A DNA stretch of 64,000 bases from Sulfuritalea sp. (lineage in GTDB: Bacteria; Pseudomonadota; Gammaproteobacteria; Burkholderiales; Rhodocyclaceae): NCBI GenBank assembly GCA_016710465.1, contig JADJVS010000014.1:930001-994000 (forward strand), written 5' to 3'. The notes under the pieces are model-generated. The model was given only the letters and a program-made list of their open reading frames with translations, did not search any database and had not been told where the DNA came from. Positions 10,611-17,643 of this stretch are shown one piece after another; position 1 is the stretch's first letter; every line of letters starts with the position of its first letter. The position numbers and the translations under genes are program-made.

Positions 10611-10958
10611 TCACCGCGAGCGCTCGATCTGCACGCCGACGCGGCGCACGCCCTTCATGATGCCCATCTTGGCGATGCGGATCTTGACCCATGGCGCGCC
10701 GAACTCGTCGAGCAGGAGGCCGATCACGTATTCGCCCAGCGTCTCGAGCAGGTTGAAGTGGCGCGCCGCCAGCTCGGCGCGGATGCGCTCGATCACCGCG
10801 TCGTAGCGTATGGTCTGCTCGATGTCGTCGTTCTGCGCGGCGGCATCGGGCACGCCGAAGGTCAGGCTGATTTCCAGCGTCTGCGGCGCCGCCTTCTCGC
10901 GCTCGAAGATGCCGACATGGGCCTCGACCCGCATGTCGTCGATGAAAATGAAGTCCAT
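10611..10958 (-). CDS. folB: Dihydroneopterin aldolase
   Basis: The 115-residue protein matches FolB in length and pattern: MDFIFIDDMRVEAHVGIFERE at the N-terminus, the conserved glutamate in FNLLETLGEYV near residue 75, and the C-terminal VKIRIAKMGIMKGVRRVGVQIER. It converts 7,8-dihydroneopterin to 6-hydroxymethyl-dihydropterin in folate synthesis. It is divergent from plsY with only 30 bases between the starts, an arrangement common in proteobacteria. nudB, an earlier folate step, lies elsewhere in the window (49867-50319). Confidence 0.92.
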   Translation of the reverse strand: MDFIFIDDMRVEAHVGIFEREKAAPQTLEISLTFGVPDAAAQNDDIEQTIRYDAVIERIRAELAARHFNLLETLGEYVIGLLLDEFGAPWVKIRIAKMGIMKGVRRVGVQIERSR

Positions 10959-10988
10959 TCAGCCCCCGGGTAAAATTGCAGCCATTCT

Positions 10989-11597
10989 ATGGATTCCGCA
11001 CCGAACCTGCTGATCTGGGCCGTGCTGGGCTACCTGCTCGGCTCGGTGCCCTTTGCCGTGATCGTCTCGCGCGCGTTTCGCCTGGCCGATCCGCGCAGCT
11101 TCGGCTCGGGCAATCCGGGCGCCACCAACGTGCTGCGCAGCGGCAGCAAGAAGGCCGCCGTGCTGACCTTGCTTGGCGATGCCGCCAAGGGCTGGCTGGC
11201 GATGTTCGTCGCGGCAAGAGTCGGTGCCGGCGACACGGCGATCGCGGTCGCCGGGCTGGCCGCCTTCCTCGGCCATGTGTTCCCGTTCACGCTGAAGTTC
11301 CGCGGCGGCAAGGGCGTGGCCACGGCGCTTGGCGTGCTGCTCGGGTTTTCCGCCGCGCTGGCGGGCATGACGGCCGCAATCTGGCTATCGGTGGTGCTGG
11401 TCACCCGCTATTCGTCGCTGGCGGCCCTGGCCGCCGCCGCCGCGGCGCCGGTGCTCACCGCCTGGCTGCTGGGGCGGACCGAGACCACGGTCCTGGTCGG
11501 CGTCATGTGCGGCGTGCTGGTCCTGCGTCACCAGGGCAATATCCGCAAACTGCTGGCCGGAACGGAAAGCCGTGTCGGCGGGCCGAAGCGGAAGTAA
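10989..11597 (+). CDS. plsY: Acyl-phosphate:glycerol-3-phosphate acyltransferase
   Basis: The 202-residue membrane protein shows the PlsY motifs GSVPFAVIVSRAF, GSGNPGATNVLR (about residues 38-49) and HVFPFTLKFRGGKGVATALG (about 97-116). It transfers an acyl group from acyl phosphate to glycerol-3-phosphate, the first step of phospholipid synthesis. A dispersed motif copy at 11216 encodes RVGAGDTAI between two membrane spans, where PlsY sequences usually vary. Confidence 0.93.
   Translation: MDSAPNLLIWAVLGYLLGSVPFAVIVSRAFRLADPRSFGSGNPGATNVLRSGSKKAAVLTLLGDAAKGWLAMFVAARVGAGDTAIAVAGLAAFLGHVFPFTLKFRGGKGVATALGVLLGFSAALAGMTAAIWLSVVLVTRYSSLAALAAAAAAPVLTAWLLGRTETTVLVGVMCGVLVLRHQGNIRKLLAGTESRVGGPKRK
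11216..11243 (+). repeat. Dispersed hairpin motif, copy 3
   Basis: The core AAGAGTCGGTGCCG is followed by six bases and CGGCGATC; a GCCG/CGGC stem is possible. It lies inside plsY in the same reading frame as copy 1. Confidence 0.55.
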
Positions 11598-11603
11598 GCG
11601 CCG

Positions 11604-12008
11604 CTAGCCCGCCGAGCGCGCCAGCGGCGCGTTGCGCAGATGCGGCACATAGGCGATGTCTTCCTTGCCGATGTGCTGTGCCAGCCAGGTCTTGACCAGG
11701 GTGGTCATGGCATCGCTGACGTCCTCTCGGATCGAGTGTTTCTTGATGTCGGCCAGCGCCGCCGAGAACGCGCGGTGCGAGGCGATGTGCGCGTTGAGTT
11801 CCGGATAATCATGCAGGCGCAGCAGGGCTTCCTCGACGGCAAAGTGAATGTTCACGTAGCTCGTCAGCTCGACCAGCGCGAAATGCACCGCCGACCATTT
11901 GTCTTCCGCGCTGACCGCCTGTTCGAGCTGGGCGATGACGTCGAACATCACCTTGTGCTGCTCGTCGATCTCCTTGATGCCCGTCAGCAGCGCGTCCGTC
12001 CAGCCCAT
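11604..12008 (-). CDS. Bacteriohemerythrin
   Basis: The 134-residue single-domain protein keeps all seven di-iron ligands of hemerythrin: H18 (DEQH), H55 and E59 (HFAVEE), H74 and H78 (HIASH), H112 and D117 (HIGKED). It binds oxygen reversibly at a di-iron site, for storage, transport or sensing in the cytoplasm. Start ATG 12008 gives the usual MGWTDALLTGIKEIDEQH beginning; longer in-frame starts run into the divergent cNMP gene. It converges with plsY. Confidence 0.92.
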   Translation of the reverse strand: MGWTDALLTGIKEIDEQHKVMFDVIAQLEQAVSAEDKWSAVHFALVELTSYVNIHFAVEEALLRLHDYPELNAHIASHRAFSAALADIKKHSIREDVSDAMTTLVKTWLAQHIGKEDIAYVPHLRNAPLARSAG

Positions 12009-12132
12009 TGGCGACCCCGAAAATTTGCGCGACAATCGCACAGTGTAAAGGCGATTCCATCGGCCGATGGCCCGCTGGACAAAATTCGCGGGCGCATTCT
12101 CGCGCGGGCCACATTCTTCAGGACCTGAATTC

Positions 12133-13059
12133 ATGGATGATCTGGATTTCTCGAACACGCCGCCGGTGCCCGCGCCGGCAGCAGCCAATCCACCCGCCCC
12201 GGCGCCTGTCGCCGCGAAGCCGCCTCCGGCGCCCGAGCCGGTGTCGCTCTACGAGCCCAAGCTGGCCCTGGCCTTTTTCAAGCTCGCGGGCAGCGTCGAG
12301 TCGTTTGCCGCCGGCACCCAGATATTCGCCGAGAATGAAAAGACCTCGGGATTCTTTTCCAAGGGTGCGCGCATCTACCTGCTGCTCGATGGCGACGTGA
12401 CGCTGACCCGGGGCGGCAAGCCGCTGGAACTGGTGTTGCCGGGAGAAATCTTTGGCGAAATGGCCGCCATCGCCGAGATGCCGCGCAGCGCCACGGCCAC
12501 CGCGCGCAAAGCCTGCCGCGTGTTGTCGCTGGACGAAAAGGCCTTCCTCAACTCCTTGCAGCAGATGCCCGAGTTCGCCCTGATGCTGATGAGCGTGATG
12601 GCGCAGCGCCTGCGCCGCGGTCTGGGCCGGCTGGCCGCCGCCAACAAGGCCTCGGTCGAGGCCCTGGAGCATGCCAATACGCTGGACCGGAAAATGCTGG
12701 CAGACCTGCAGCAGGCGCTGGGCGATCCGACGCCGGCCACGGCTGCCGCCGGCAAGACGGTGGTGACCAAGGGCGCGATCGGCGCCTGCATGTTTGTCGT
12801 CACCGAAGGCAAGATCGCCATCTCGGTCGATGACAAGGTGATCGAACGCGTCGGGCCCGGCGGCGCCTTCGGCGAAATGGCCCTGGTCGACCGCTCCGGT
12901 CGGTCGGCAACCGCCACGGCGGAAACCGACAGTGCCTGGCTGCTGGTCGGGCGCAACGAGTTCATCGGCATGGTCAAGACGCGGCCGGCTTTCGGCATCG
13001 CGCTGATGCGCTCGATGGCCGCGCGCGTGCTGCACATCGGCAAGCTGCTGGGCAGTTAG
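12133..13059 (+). CDS. Protein with two cyclic-nucleotide-binding domains
   Basis: The 308-residue soluble protein starts MDDLDFSNTP, then has a proline/alanine-rich linker (about residues 12-40). The first cNMP-binding domain (about 45-170) contains GEIFGEMAAIAEMPRSATATA. A helical linker (about 170-220) leads to a second, shorter cNMP domain (about 225-300) with GGAFGEMALVDRSGRSATATA. No helix-turn-helix or enzymatic domain follows, so it is not a CRP-type regulator. It may act as a regulatory subunit or cNMP sink. Its stop overlaps the tsaD stop by a few bases in convergent orientation. Confidence 0.8.
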   Translation: MDDLDFSNTPPVPAPAAANPPAPAPVAAKPPPAPEPVSLYEPKLALAFFKLAGSVESFAAGTQIFAENEKTSGFFSKGARIYLLLDGDVTLTRGGKPLELVLPGEIFGEMAAIAEMPRSATATARKACRVLSLDEKAFLNSLQQMPEFALMLMSVMAQRLRRGLGRLAAANKASVEALEHANTLDRKMLADLQQALGDPTPATAAAGKTVVTKGAIGACMFVVTEGKIAISVDDKVIERVGPGGAFGEMALVDRSGRSATATAETDSAWLLVGRNEFIGMVKTRPAFGIALMRSMAARVLHIGKLLGS

Positions 13060-14069
13060 CGGAGCTCGTTCAAGGGCCAGCGCGGCCTGACCGCAAAGGC
13101 GCCGCCGCGTCGAGGCGCTTCCCCTTGCAGCAGGCGTTGGGCTCCGCAGAAGGCAATCATTGCGCCGTTGTCGGTGCACAATTCCAGCGCCGGGTAGAAC
13201 ACGCGCCCGCCGATCTTCGCCATGGCATCGTCGAGGCGCTCGCGCAAGCGGCGGTTGGCGCCGACGCCGCCCGCCACCACCAGCGACGAAAGTCGGCGCT
13301 GGCGACACGCCGCAACGGCCTTGGCGGCCAGCACCTCGGTCACGGCTTCCTGGAATTCCGCCGCCAGGTCGGCCTTGTCGGGCTCGGAGAGGTCCCTCGC
13401 GCGCACGGCGGTGAGCACCGCCGTCTTCAGGCCCGAAAAACTGAAGGCCAGATCGCCGCTGTTGATCATCGGGCGTGGCAGCTTGAATCGACCCGCCGTG
13501 CCGGACTCGGCCAGGGAGGCGAGCGCCGGCCCGCCGGGGTAACCCAGGCCCAGCAGTTTCGCGGTCTTGTCGAAGGCCTCGCCGGCGGCGTCGTCCAGCG
13601 ACTCGCCGAGCAACTCGTAATTGCCGACGCGCGCCACGTGCATCAATTGCGTATGCCCACCGGATACCAGCAGGGCGATGAAGGGGAAGTTCGGCGCGTC
13701 GTCGGCCAGCAAGGGCGAGAGCAGATGGCCCTCGAGGTGATGCACCGGCAACACCGGCACATCAAGGGCCATGGCCAGGGCTTCGGCGAAGCTGGCGCCG
13801 ACCAGCAGGGCGCCGGCCAGGCCCGGACCGGCGGTATAGGCGATGGCATCGATGTCGCCGCGGTGGCATTTCGCTTCGGCGAGAACCTTTTCCAGCAGCG
13901 GAATCAGGCGGCGGATGTGGTCGCGCGAAGCCAGTTCCGGCACCACGCCGCCGTAGGCTTCGTGCATTGCCACCTGGGTGTGGATGGCGTGGCCGAGCAG
14001 GCCGCGCTCGGTGTCGTAGAGCGCGACGCCGGTCTCGTCGCAGGAGGATTCGATGCCGAGGACTTTCAC
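13056..14069 (-). CDS. tsaD: tRNA N6-adenosine threonylcarbamoyltransferase
   Basis: The 337-residue protein begins MKVLGIESSCDETGVALYD and has the metal-binding HLEGH motif (H111, H115) and the glycine-rich ALLVSGGHTQL segment. VVAGGVGANRRLR and TDNGAMIAFCGAQRL follow near the C-terminus. It transfers the threonylcarbamoyl group to A37 of ANN-decoding tRNAs with TsaB and TsaE. tsaD commonly lies next to rpsU in proteobacteria; here four other genes separate them. Confidence 0.95.
   Translation of the reverse strand: MKVLGIESSCDETGVALYDTERGLLGHAIHTQVAMHEAYGGVVPELASRDHIRRLIPLLEKVLAEAKCHRGDIDAIAYTAGPGLAGALLVGASFAEALAMALDVPVLPVHHLEGHLLSPLLADDAPNFPFIALLVSGGHTQLMHVARVGNYELLGESLDDAAGEAFDKTAKLLGLGYPGGPALASLAESGTAGRFKLPRPMINSGDLAFSFSGLKTAVLTAVRARDLSEPDKADLAAEFQEAVTEVLAAKAVAACRQRRLSSLVVAGGVGANRRLRERLDDAMAKIGGRVFYPALELCTDNGAMIAFCGAQRLLQGEAPRRGGAFAVRPRWPLNELR
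13288..13312 (+). repeat. Dispersed hairpin motif, weak copy
   Basis: GAAAGTCGGCGCTGG is followed by CGACACGCCG; the 3' element has one mismatch to CGGCG. It lies antisense in tsaD. It may be a chance match. Confidence 0.3.
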
Positions 14070-14106
14070 CGGCGCGATTCTACAAGCTGGGCCGTCGCAC
14101 CCCGGT

Positions 14107-15180
14107 TCAGAACAGGCGCAGTTGCGGCACGGAGGGCGCGGGCCGGGGCGGCGGGCGAAAGGCCGTCAGGTTCATCGGCAGCGAGGTCGCGTCGAGCCCG
14201 AGGCGTCGCGTCGCGGCGCGAAAACGCTGGGCGATGATGTCTGCCAGCGGGCCGCTGCCGCGCTGGCGGGTGCCGAAAGCACTATCGTATTCGCGCCCGC
14301 CATGCAGTTGCCGCATCAGGCTGTAGACATGTTCCACGCGGCCCGGCTGATGCGTCTCCAGCCAGGCGCGGAACAGTGGCTTCACTTCGTGGGGCAGGCG
14401 CAGCAGGATGTAGCCGGCCGCGCCCGCACCCGCCTCGCGGGCGGCGCCGAGGATGGCTTCCATTTCGTGGTCGGCCAACGCCGGGATCAGCGGCGCCACC
14501 ATCACGGCAGTCGGGATGCCAGCCGCGGCGAGTTCGCGGATTGCCGAGAGTCGGCGCTGGGGAGACGGCGCGCGCGGCTCCAGCGCTCGCGCCAGCGCCG
14601 GATCGAGGGTGGTGATCGACACCGCGACATGGACCACGCCGTCGCGCGCCATCCCGGCGAGCAGGTCGAGATCGCGCAGGATCAGCGCCGACTTGGTGAC
14701 GATGGTCAGCGGATGGCGCGTCTCGGCCAGCACCTCGAGGATGCCGCGCGTCACCCGCAACCGGCGTTCCACCGGTTGCCAGGCGTCGGTGTTGATGCCC
14801 AGCGCCACCGGCCGGCAGACGTAGCCGGGCTTGACCAGTTCGCGGCGCAGCGTCGCCGCGGCGTCAGCCTTGTAGGCCAGTTTGGTCTCGAAATCCAGCC
14901 CCGGCGAAAGACCGAGCCAGGCATGCGAGGGCCGCGCGAAACAGTAGGCGCAGCCATGCTCGCAGCCGCGATAGGGATTGATCGAGCGATCGTAGGGGAT
15001 GTCTGGCGAACTGTTGTAGGTGATCACCGACTTCGCCGTGTCGATGGCCAGTTCGGTGCCCGGCGCGTCCGCTTCGTCCTGCCACCAGCCGTCGTCCGCC
15101 GCCTCGCGCTGCCACATGTCGAAGCGGCCGTCGGGGGAAATGACGGCGCCGCGACCTTTGTGGGGTGCATTTGGCGACAT
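14107..15180 (-). CDS. PA0069-type radical SAM protein (SplB-like)
   Basis: The 357-residue protein carries the cluster motif RGCEHGCAYCFAR (CX3CX2C, about residues 81-93), preceded by NPY. The SPGLDFETK segment and TIVTKSALILRD strand are typical of the PA0069/SplB-like family. It should bind a 4Fe-4S cluster and cleave SAM, but its substrate is unknown; spore photoproduct lyase is only a distant relative. ATG 15180 (MSPNAPHKGRGAV) is preferred over a further in-frame start because the latter adds unconserved residues. Confidence 0.82.
   Translation of the reverse strand: MSPNAPHKGRGAVISPDGRFDMWQREAADDGWWQDEADAPGTELAIDTAKSVITYNSSPDIPYDRSINPYRGCEHGCAYCFARPSHAWLGLSPGLDFETKLAYKADAAATLRRELVKPGYVCRPVALGINTDAWQPVERRLRVTRGILEVLAETRHPLTIVTKSALILRDLDLLAGMARDGVVHVAVSITTLDPALARALEPRAPSPQRRLSAIRELAAAGIPTAVMVAPLIPALADHEMEAILGAAREAGAGAAGYILLRLPHEVKPLFRAWLETHQPGRVEHVYSLMRQLHGGREYDSAFGTRQRGSGPLADIIAQRFRAATRRLGLDATSLPMNLTAFRPPPRPAPSVPQLRLF
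14545..14570 (+). repeat. Dispersed hairpin motif, copy 4
   Basis: The core GAGAGTCGGCGCTG is followed by GGGAGA and CGGCGC. It lies antisense within the radical SAM gene, where the coding strand reads SPQRRLSAI. Confidence 0.5.
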
Positions 15181-15256
15181 ACTGAAATTATATCCAGTAT
15201 TCCGCCGCGTGGCGCGCGCGGCAGCCCCTGCTCGTGGCAGAATCGCCACTCTCCTT

Positions 15257-15284
15257 CAAGAGTCGGCGCCGTCGACACGGCGCC
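15257..15284 (+). repeat. Dispersed hairpin motif, copy 5 (perfect hairpin)
   Basis: This copy is intergenic, 10 bases before the next ATG. GGCGCCGT and ACGGCGCC pair perfectly over eight bases around a four-base loop, preceded by the conserved AAGAGTC. Being next to the start codon, it could influence translation of the downstream gene. Confidence 0.65.
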
Positions 15285-15292
15285 CCATTCGC

Positions 15293-15616
15293 ATGAGTAA
15301 GAAAATCCTGTTTCTCTGCCACGACCTCACCACCCGCTTGCACCTGAGCGCGACCTGGAGCGCCGCCGGCGTCGACATGCTGAAACCGACCAGCGAGGAT
15401 TTGCCAGACTGCATCATCGTCGACCTTGGCCGGCGCGACTCGCTGGACGAGATCCAGCGCTTGCGCGGCCTGCATCCGCATACCGCGATCATCGCCTGTT
15501 TCGCCACCTACAACGACGAGGCGGTCGGCGCGGCGCGCGAGGCCGGCGCGACGGATTTCGCCGCGCGCAGCTTTGTCGAACGTCGGGTCGCGCGCCTGCT
15601 CGATCTCGATCTCTGA
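15293..15616 (+). CDS. Small receiver-like protein
   Basis: The 107-residue protein looks like a shortened response-regulator receiver fold: ILFLCHD at strand 1, IIVDLGRRDS around the expected phosphoacceptor aspartate, ACFATYNDEAV at strand 4 and AGATDFAARSF at strand 5. The strand-5 lysine appears to be replaced, and the strand-1 acidic pair is incomplete, so phosphorylation is doubtful. It ends six bases before the GTG of the glycosyltransferase-like gene and is probably co-expressed with it. The role is unknown. Confidence 0.6.
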   Translation: MSKKILFLCHDLTTRLHLSATWSAAGVDMLKPTSEDLPDCIIVDLGRRDSLDEIQRLRGLHPHTAIIACFATYNDEAVGAAREAGATDFAARSFVERRVARLLDLDL

Positions 15617-15622
15617 GGTTCG

Positions 15623-16708
15623 GTGCACCTGCTGGTCGATATCTCGGCCCACGGCCTGGGGCATCTGGCCCAGACCGCGCCGGTGCTGAACGCCTTGCGC
15701 CCCCTGGTGCCGGATCTGCGCCTTGCGGTGCGCAGCGCCTTGCCGCGGCGGCGCCTGGCGGCGCGCATCGCGGGCGATTTCGAGCACATCGCCGAGGCGC
15801 GCGACTTCGGTTTCATCATGCACAACGCGGTGGATGCCGATCGGCCCGCCAGCGCGTTGCGCTATCGCGAACTCCACGCCGATTGGCCGCGCGTCGTTGC
15901 CGACGAGGCGGACTGGCTGCTCAGCCGACGGGTCGATGCGGTGGTCTGCAATGCCGCCTACCTGCCACTGGCGGCGGCGGCCCAGGCCGGGATTCCGGCG
16001 GTGGGGATGTCATCGCTCAACTGGGCCGACCTGTTTGCCCATTACCTGGGGGGAGAACCGGACGCCACCGCGATACATCGCCAGATTCTTGATGCCTACC
16101 GGGCGGCGAAGTGCTTTCTGAACTTCGCTCCCGGCTTGCCGATGGTCGGTTTCCCGCATTGCATCGCGCTTCCTCCCGTCGCCGGCGTCGGGCAACGCGA
16201 TCGCGAATTCTTCGCCGGGCAACTGGGATTGGACATCGGCAAGCGTTGGCTGCTGGTGGCCATGGGCGGCATGGATTTTCCCCTGGAGCTCGAACACTGG
16301 CCGCGCCATGAGGACCTTTGCTGGCTGATTCCCGGCCGTCCGCCGGCAGGTCGCGACGACCTGCGTTGCTTTGACGCCGCCGAGTCGCGTTTCAACGACC
16401 TGCTCGCCAGCGTTGATGCCGTGATCACCAAGCCGGGCTATGGCACCTTCGTCGAGGCCGCCTGTGCCGGCACGACCATCCTTTACCTGGAACGCGACGA
16501 CTGGCCCGAGACGGCTTATTTCGCCGCGTGGCTGGCGCGACATGCCCGTGCCGCCGCGCTGGGCCGCCGGCAACTGCTGGCCGGGGATTTCATCGCCGAC
16601 CTGCGCGCGCTCTGGGCGCGGCCTGCGCCGCCGTTGCCGCGGGCCGATGGGGCCCGGCAGGCGGCGCGCCGGCTGGCCGACATGTTCGGTGCCGAGGGAA
16701 ACGATTGA
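15623..16708 (+). CDS. Glycosyltransferase-like protein (GT-B, MurG-related fold)
   Basis: The 361-residue protein starts at GTG with GAGG just upstream. Its N-terminus, DISAHGLGHLAQTAPVLNAL, is a glycine-rich loop of the kind found in GT-B nucleotide-sugar transferases. The C-terminal half has LLVAMGGMDFPLELEH and VDAVITKPGYGTFVEAACAGTTILYLERDDWPE, where the GYGTFVEA segment resembles the donor-binding region of MurG/GT28-type enzymes. Acceptor and donor are unknown. Its stop codon overlaps the -35 box of the rpsU promoter. Confidence 0.7.
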   Translation: MHLLVDISAHGLGHLAQTAPVLNALRPLVPDLRLAVRSALPRRRLAARIAGDFEHIAEARDFGFIMHNAVDADRPASALRYRELHADWPRVVADEADWLLSRRVDAVVCNAAYLPLAAAAQAGIPAVGMSSLNWADLFAHYLGGEPDATAIHRQILDAYRAAKCFLNFAPGLPMVGFPHCIALPPVAGVGQRDREFFAGQLGLDIGKRWLLVAMGGMDFPLELEHWPRHEDLCWLIPGRPPAGRDDLRCFDAAESRFNDLLASVDAVITKPGYGTFVEAACAGTTILYLERDDWPETAYFAAWLARHARAAALGRRQLLAGDFIADLRALWARPAPPLPRADGARQAARRLADMFGAEGND

Positions 16709-16732
16709 CTTCGATGGCGAAGTGGTTAGAAT
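16705..16732 (+). promoter_or_regulatory. Sigma-70 promoter of the rpsU operon
   Basis: TTGACT (16705-16710) and TAGAAT (16727-16732) are separated by 16 bases, each one mismatch from consensus. The predicted transcript starts about 25 bases before the rpsU ATG. Confidence 0.78.
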
Positions 16733-16763
16733 GCGCGCCTTTCCCCGTTTCAGGATCAAGGCA

Positions 16764-16976
16764 ATGCCCGGAATTCGTGTCAAGGAAAACGAGCCCTTCG
16801 AAGTGGCGATCCGCCGTTTCAAGCGTGCGATCGAAAAGACCGGCCTGCTCACCGAACTGCGCGCCCGCGAGTTCTACGAGAAGCCCACCACCGAGCGCAA
16901 GCGCAAGGCCGCTGCTGCCGTGAAGCGCCATCACAAGCGCATCCGCAGCCAGTTGCTGCCGCCCAAGATGTACTGA
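16764..16976 (+). CDS. rpsU: 30S ribosomal protein S21
   Basis: The 70-residue basic protein is nearly identical to the family consensus: it begins MPGIRVKENEPFEVAIRRFK and ends HHKRIRSQLLPPKMY. It is part of the small ribosomal subunit and is needed for initiation. AGGATCAAGG supplies the ribosome binding site. It opens the rpsU-yqeY-dnaG-rpoD block, the betaproteobacterial form of the macromolecular synthesis operon. A terminator directly after it would reduce read-through to the downstream genes. Confidence 0.97.
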   Translation: MPGIRVKENEPFEVAIRRFKRAIEKTGLLTELRAREFYEKPTTERKRKAAAAVKRHHKRIRSQLLPPKMY

Positions 16977-17017
16977 TTTTCCGCGGTTCGCCCGGCGAAC
17001 CGTTGCAGCACCCCGAC

Positions 17018-17042
17018 AAAACCGCCCTCCGGCGGTTTTTGT
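17018..17042 (+). terminator. Intrinsic terminator or attenuator after rpsU
   Basis: CCGCC and GGCGG pair around a CTCC loop, extended by AAAA/TTTT and followed by a T-rich run. Its position between rpsU and dnaG matches the known partial terminator that sets S21 far above primase levels in this operon type. Confidence 0.85.
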
Positions 17043-17097
17043 GTTTTTTATGTCCGGCCGGGAGGCCGGACGGTATCCACCGGATCAAGGAAAATTC

Positions 17098-17547
17098 ATG
17101 AGCCTGGAAATCCGCATCGACGACGACTGGAAGGCCGCCATGAAGGCCGGCGACAAGGCGAAGAAGGACGCCCTGAGCCTGCTGCGCGCGGCGATCAAGC
17201 AAAAGCGCGTGGATGACAAGGCCGAGATCACCGACGCCATCGTGGTCGCCGTGATCGAGAAGATGTTGAAGCAGCGCAAGGATTCGATCACCCAATACGA
17301 GGCCGCGCAGCGCCAGGACCTGGCCGACGCCGAGAAGTTCGAGGCCGGGGTGCTGGCCGGCTACATGCCGCAGGGCCTGTCCGCCGCCGAGGTCGAGGCC
17401 ATCGTTGCCGCCGCTGTTGCCGAGTCCGGCGCCAGGGGGCCGGCCGACATGGGCAAGGTGATCGCCCTGGTCAAGCCGAAGGTGGCGGGCCGCGCCGACA
17501 TGGGCGAAGTTTCCAGGCTGGTGAAGGCAAAGCTAAGCGCCGTCTGA
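17098..17547 (+). CDS. GatB/YqeY domain protein
   Basis: The 149-residue protein starts MSLEIRIDDDWKAAMKAGDKAKKDALSLLRAA... and contains KMLKQRKDSITQYEAAQRQDLA, the usual YqeY pattern. YqeY resembles the C-terminal tRNA-binding part of amidotransferase subunit GatB, but its stand-alone function is not established. It lies between rpsU and dnaG as in many betaproteobacteria. AAGG five bases upstream of ATG 17098 supports the start. Confidence 0.9.
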   Translation: MSLEIRIDDDWKAAMKAGDKAKKDALSLLRAAIKQKRVDDKAEITDAIVVAVIEKMLKQRKDSITQYEAAQRQDLADAEKFEAGVLAGYMPQGLSAAEVEAIVAAAVAESGARGPADMGKVIALVKPKVAGRADMGEVSRLVKAKLSAV

Positions 17548-17643
17548 TGCGCGGCAGTTCGGGGAGCCCATCCCCGGCCCGGCCCGCCAGGGAAGGACTG
17601 ACGGCGCTTCAGCCGCTTCGCGCCTTCCGGGCATAATGCCCGC

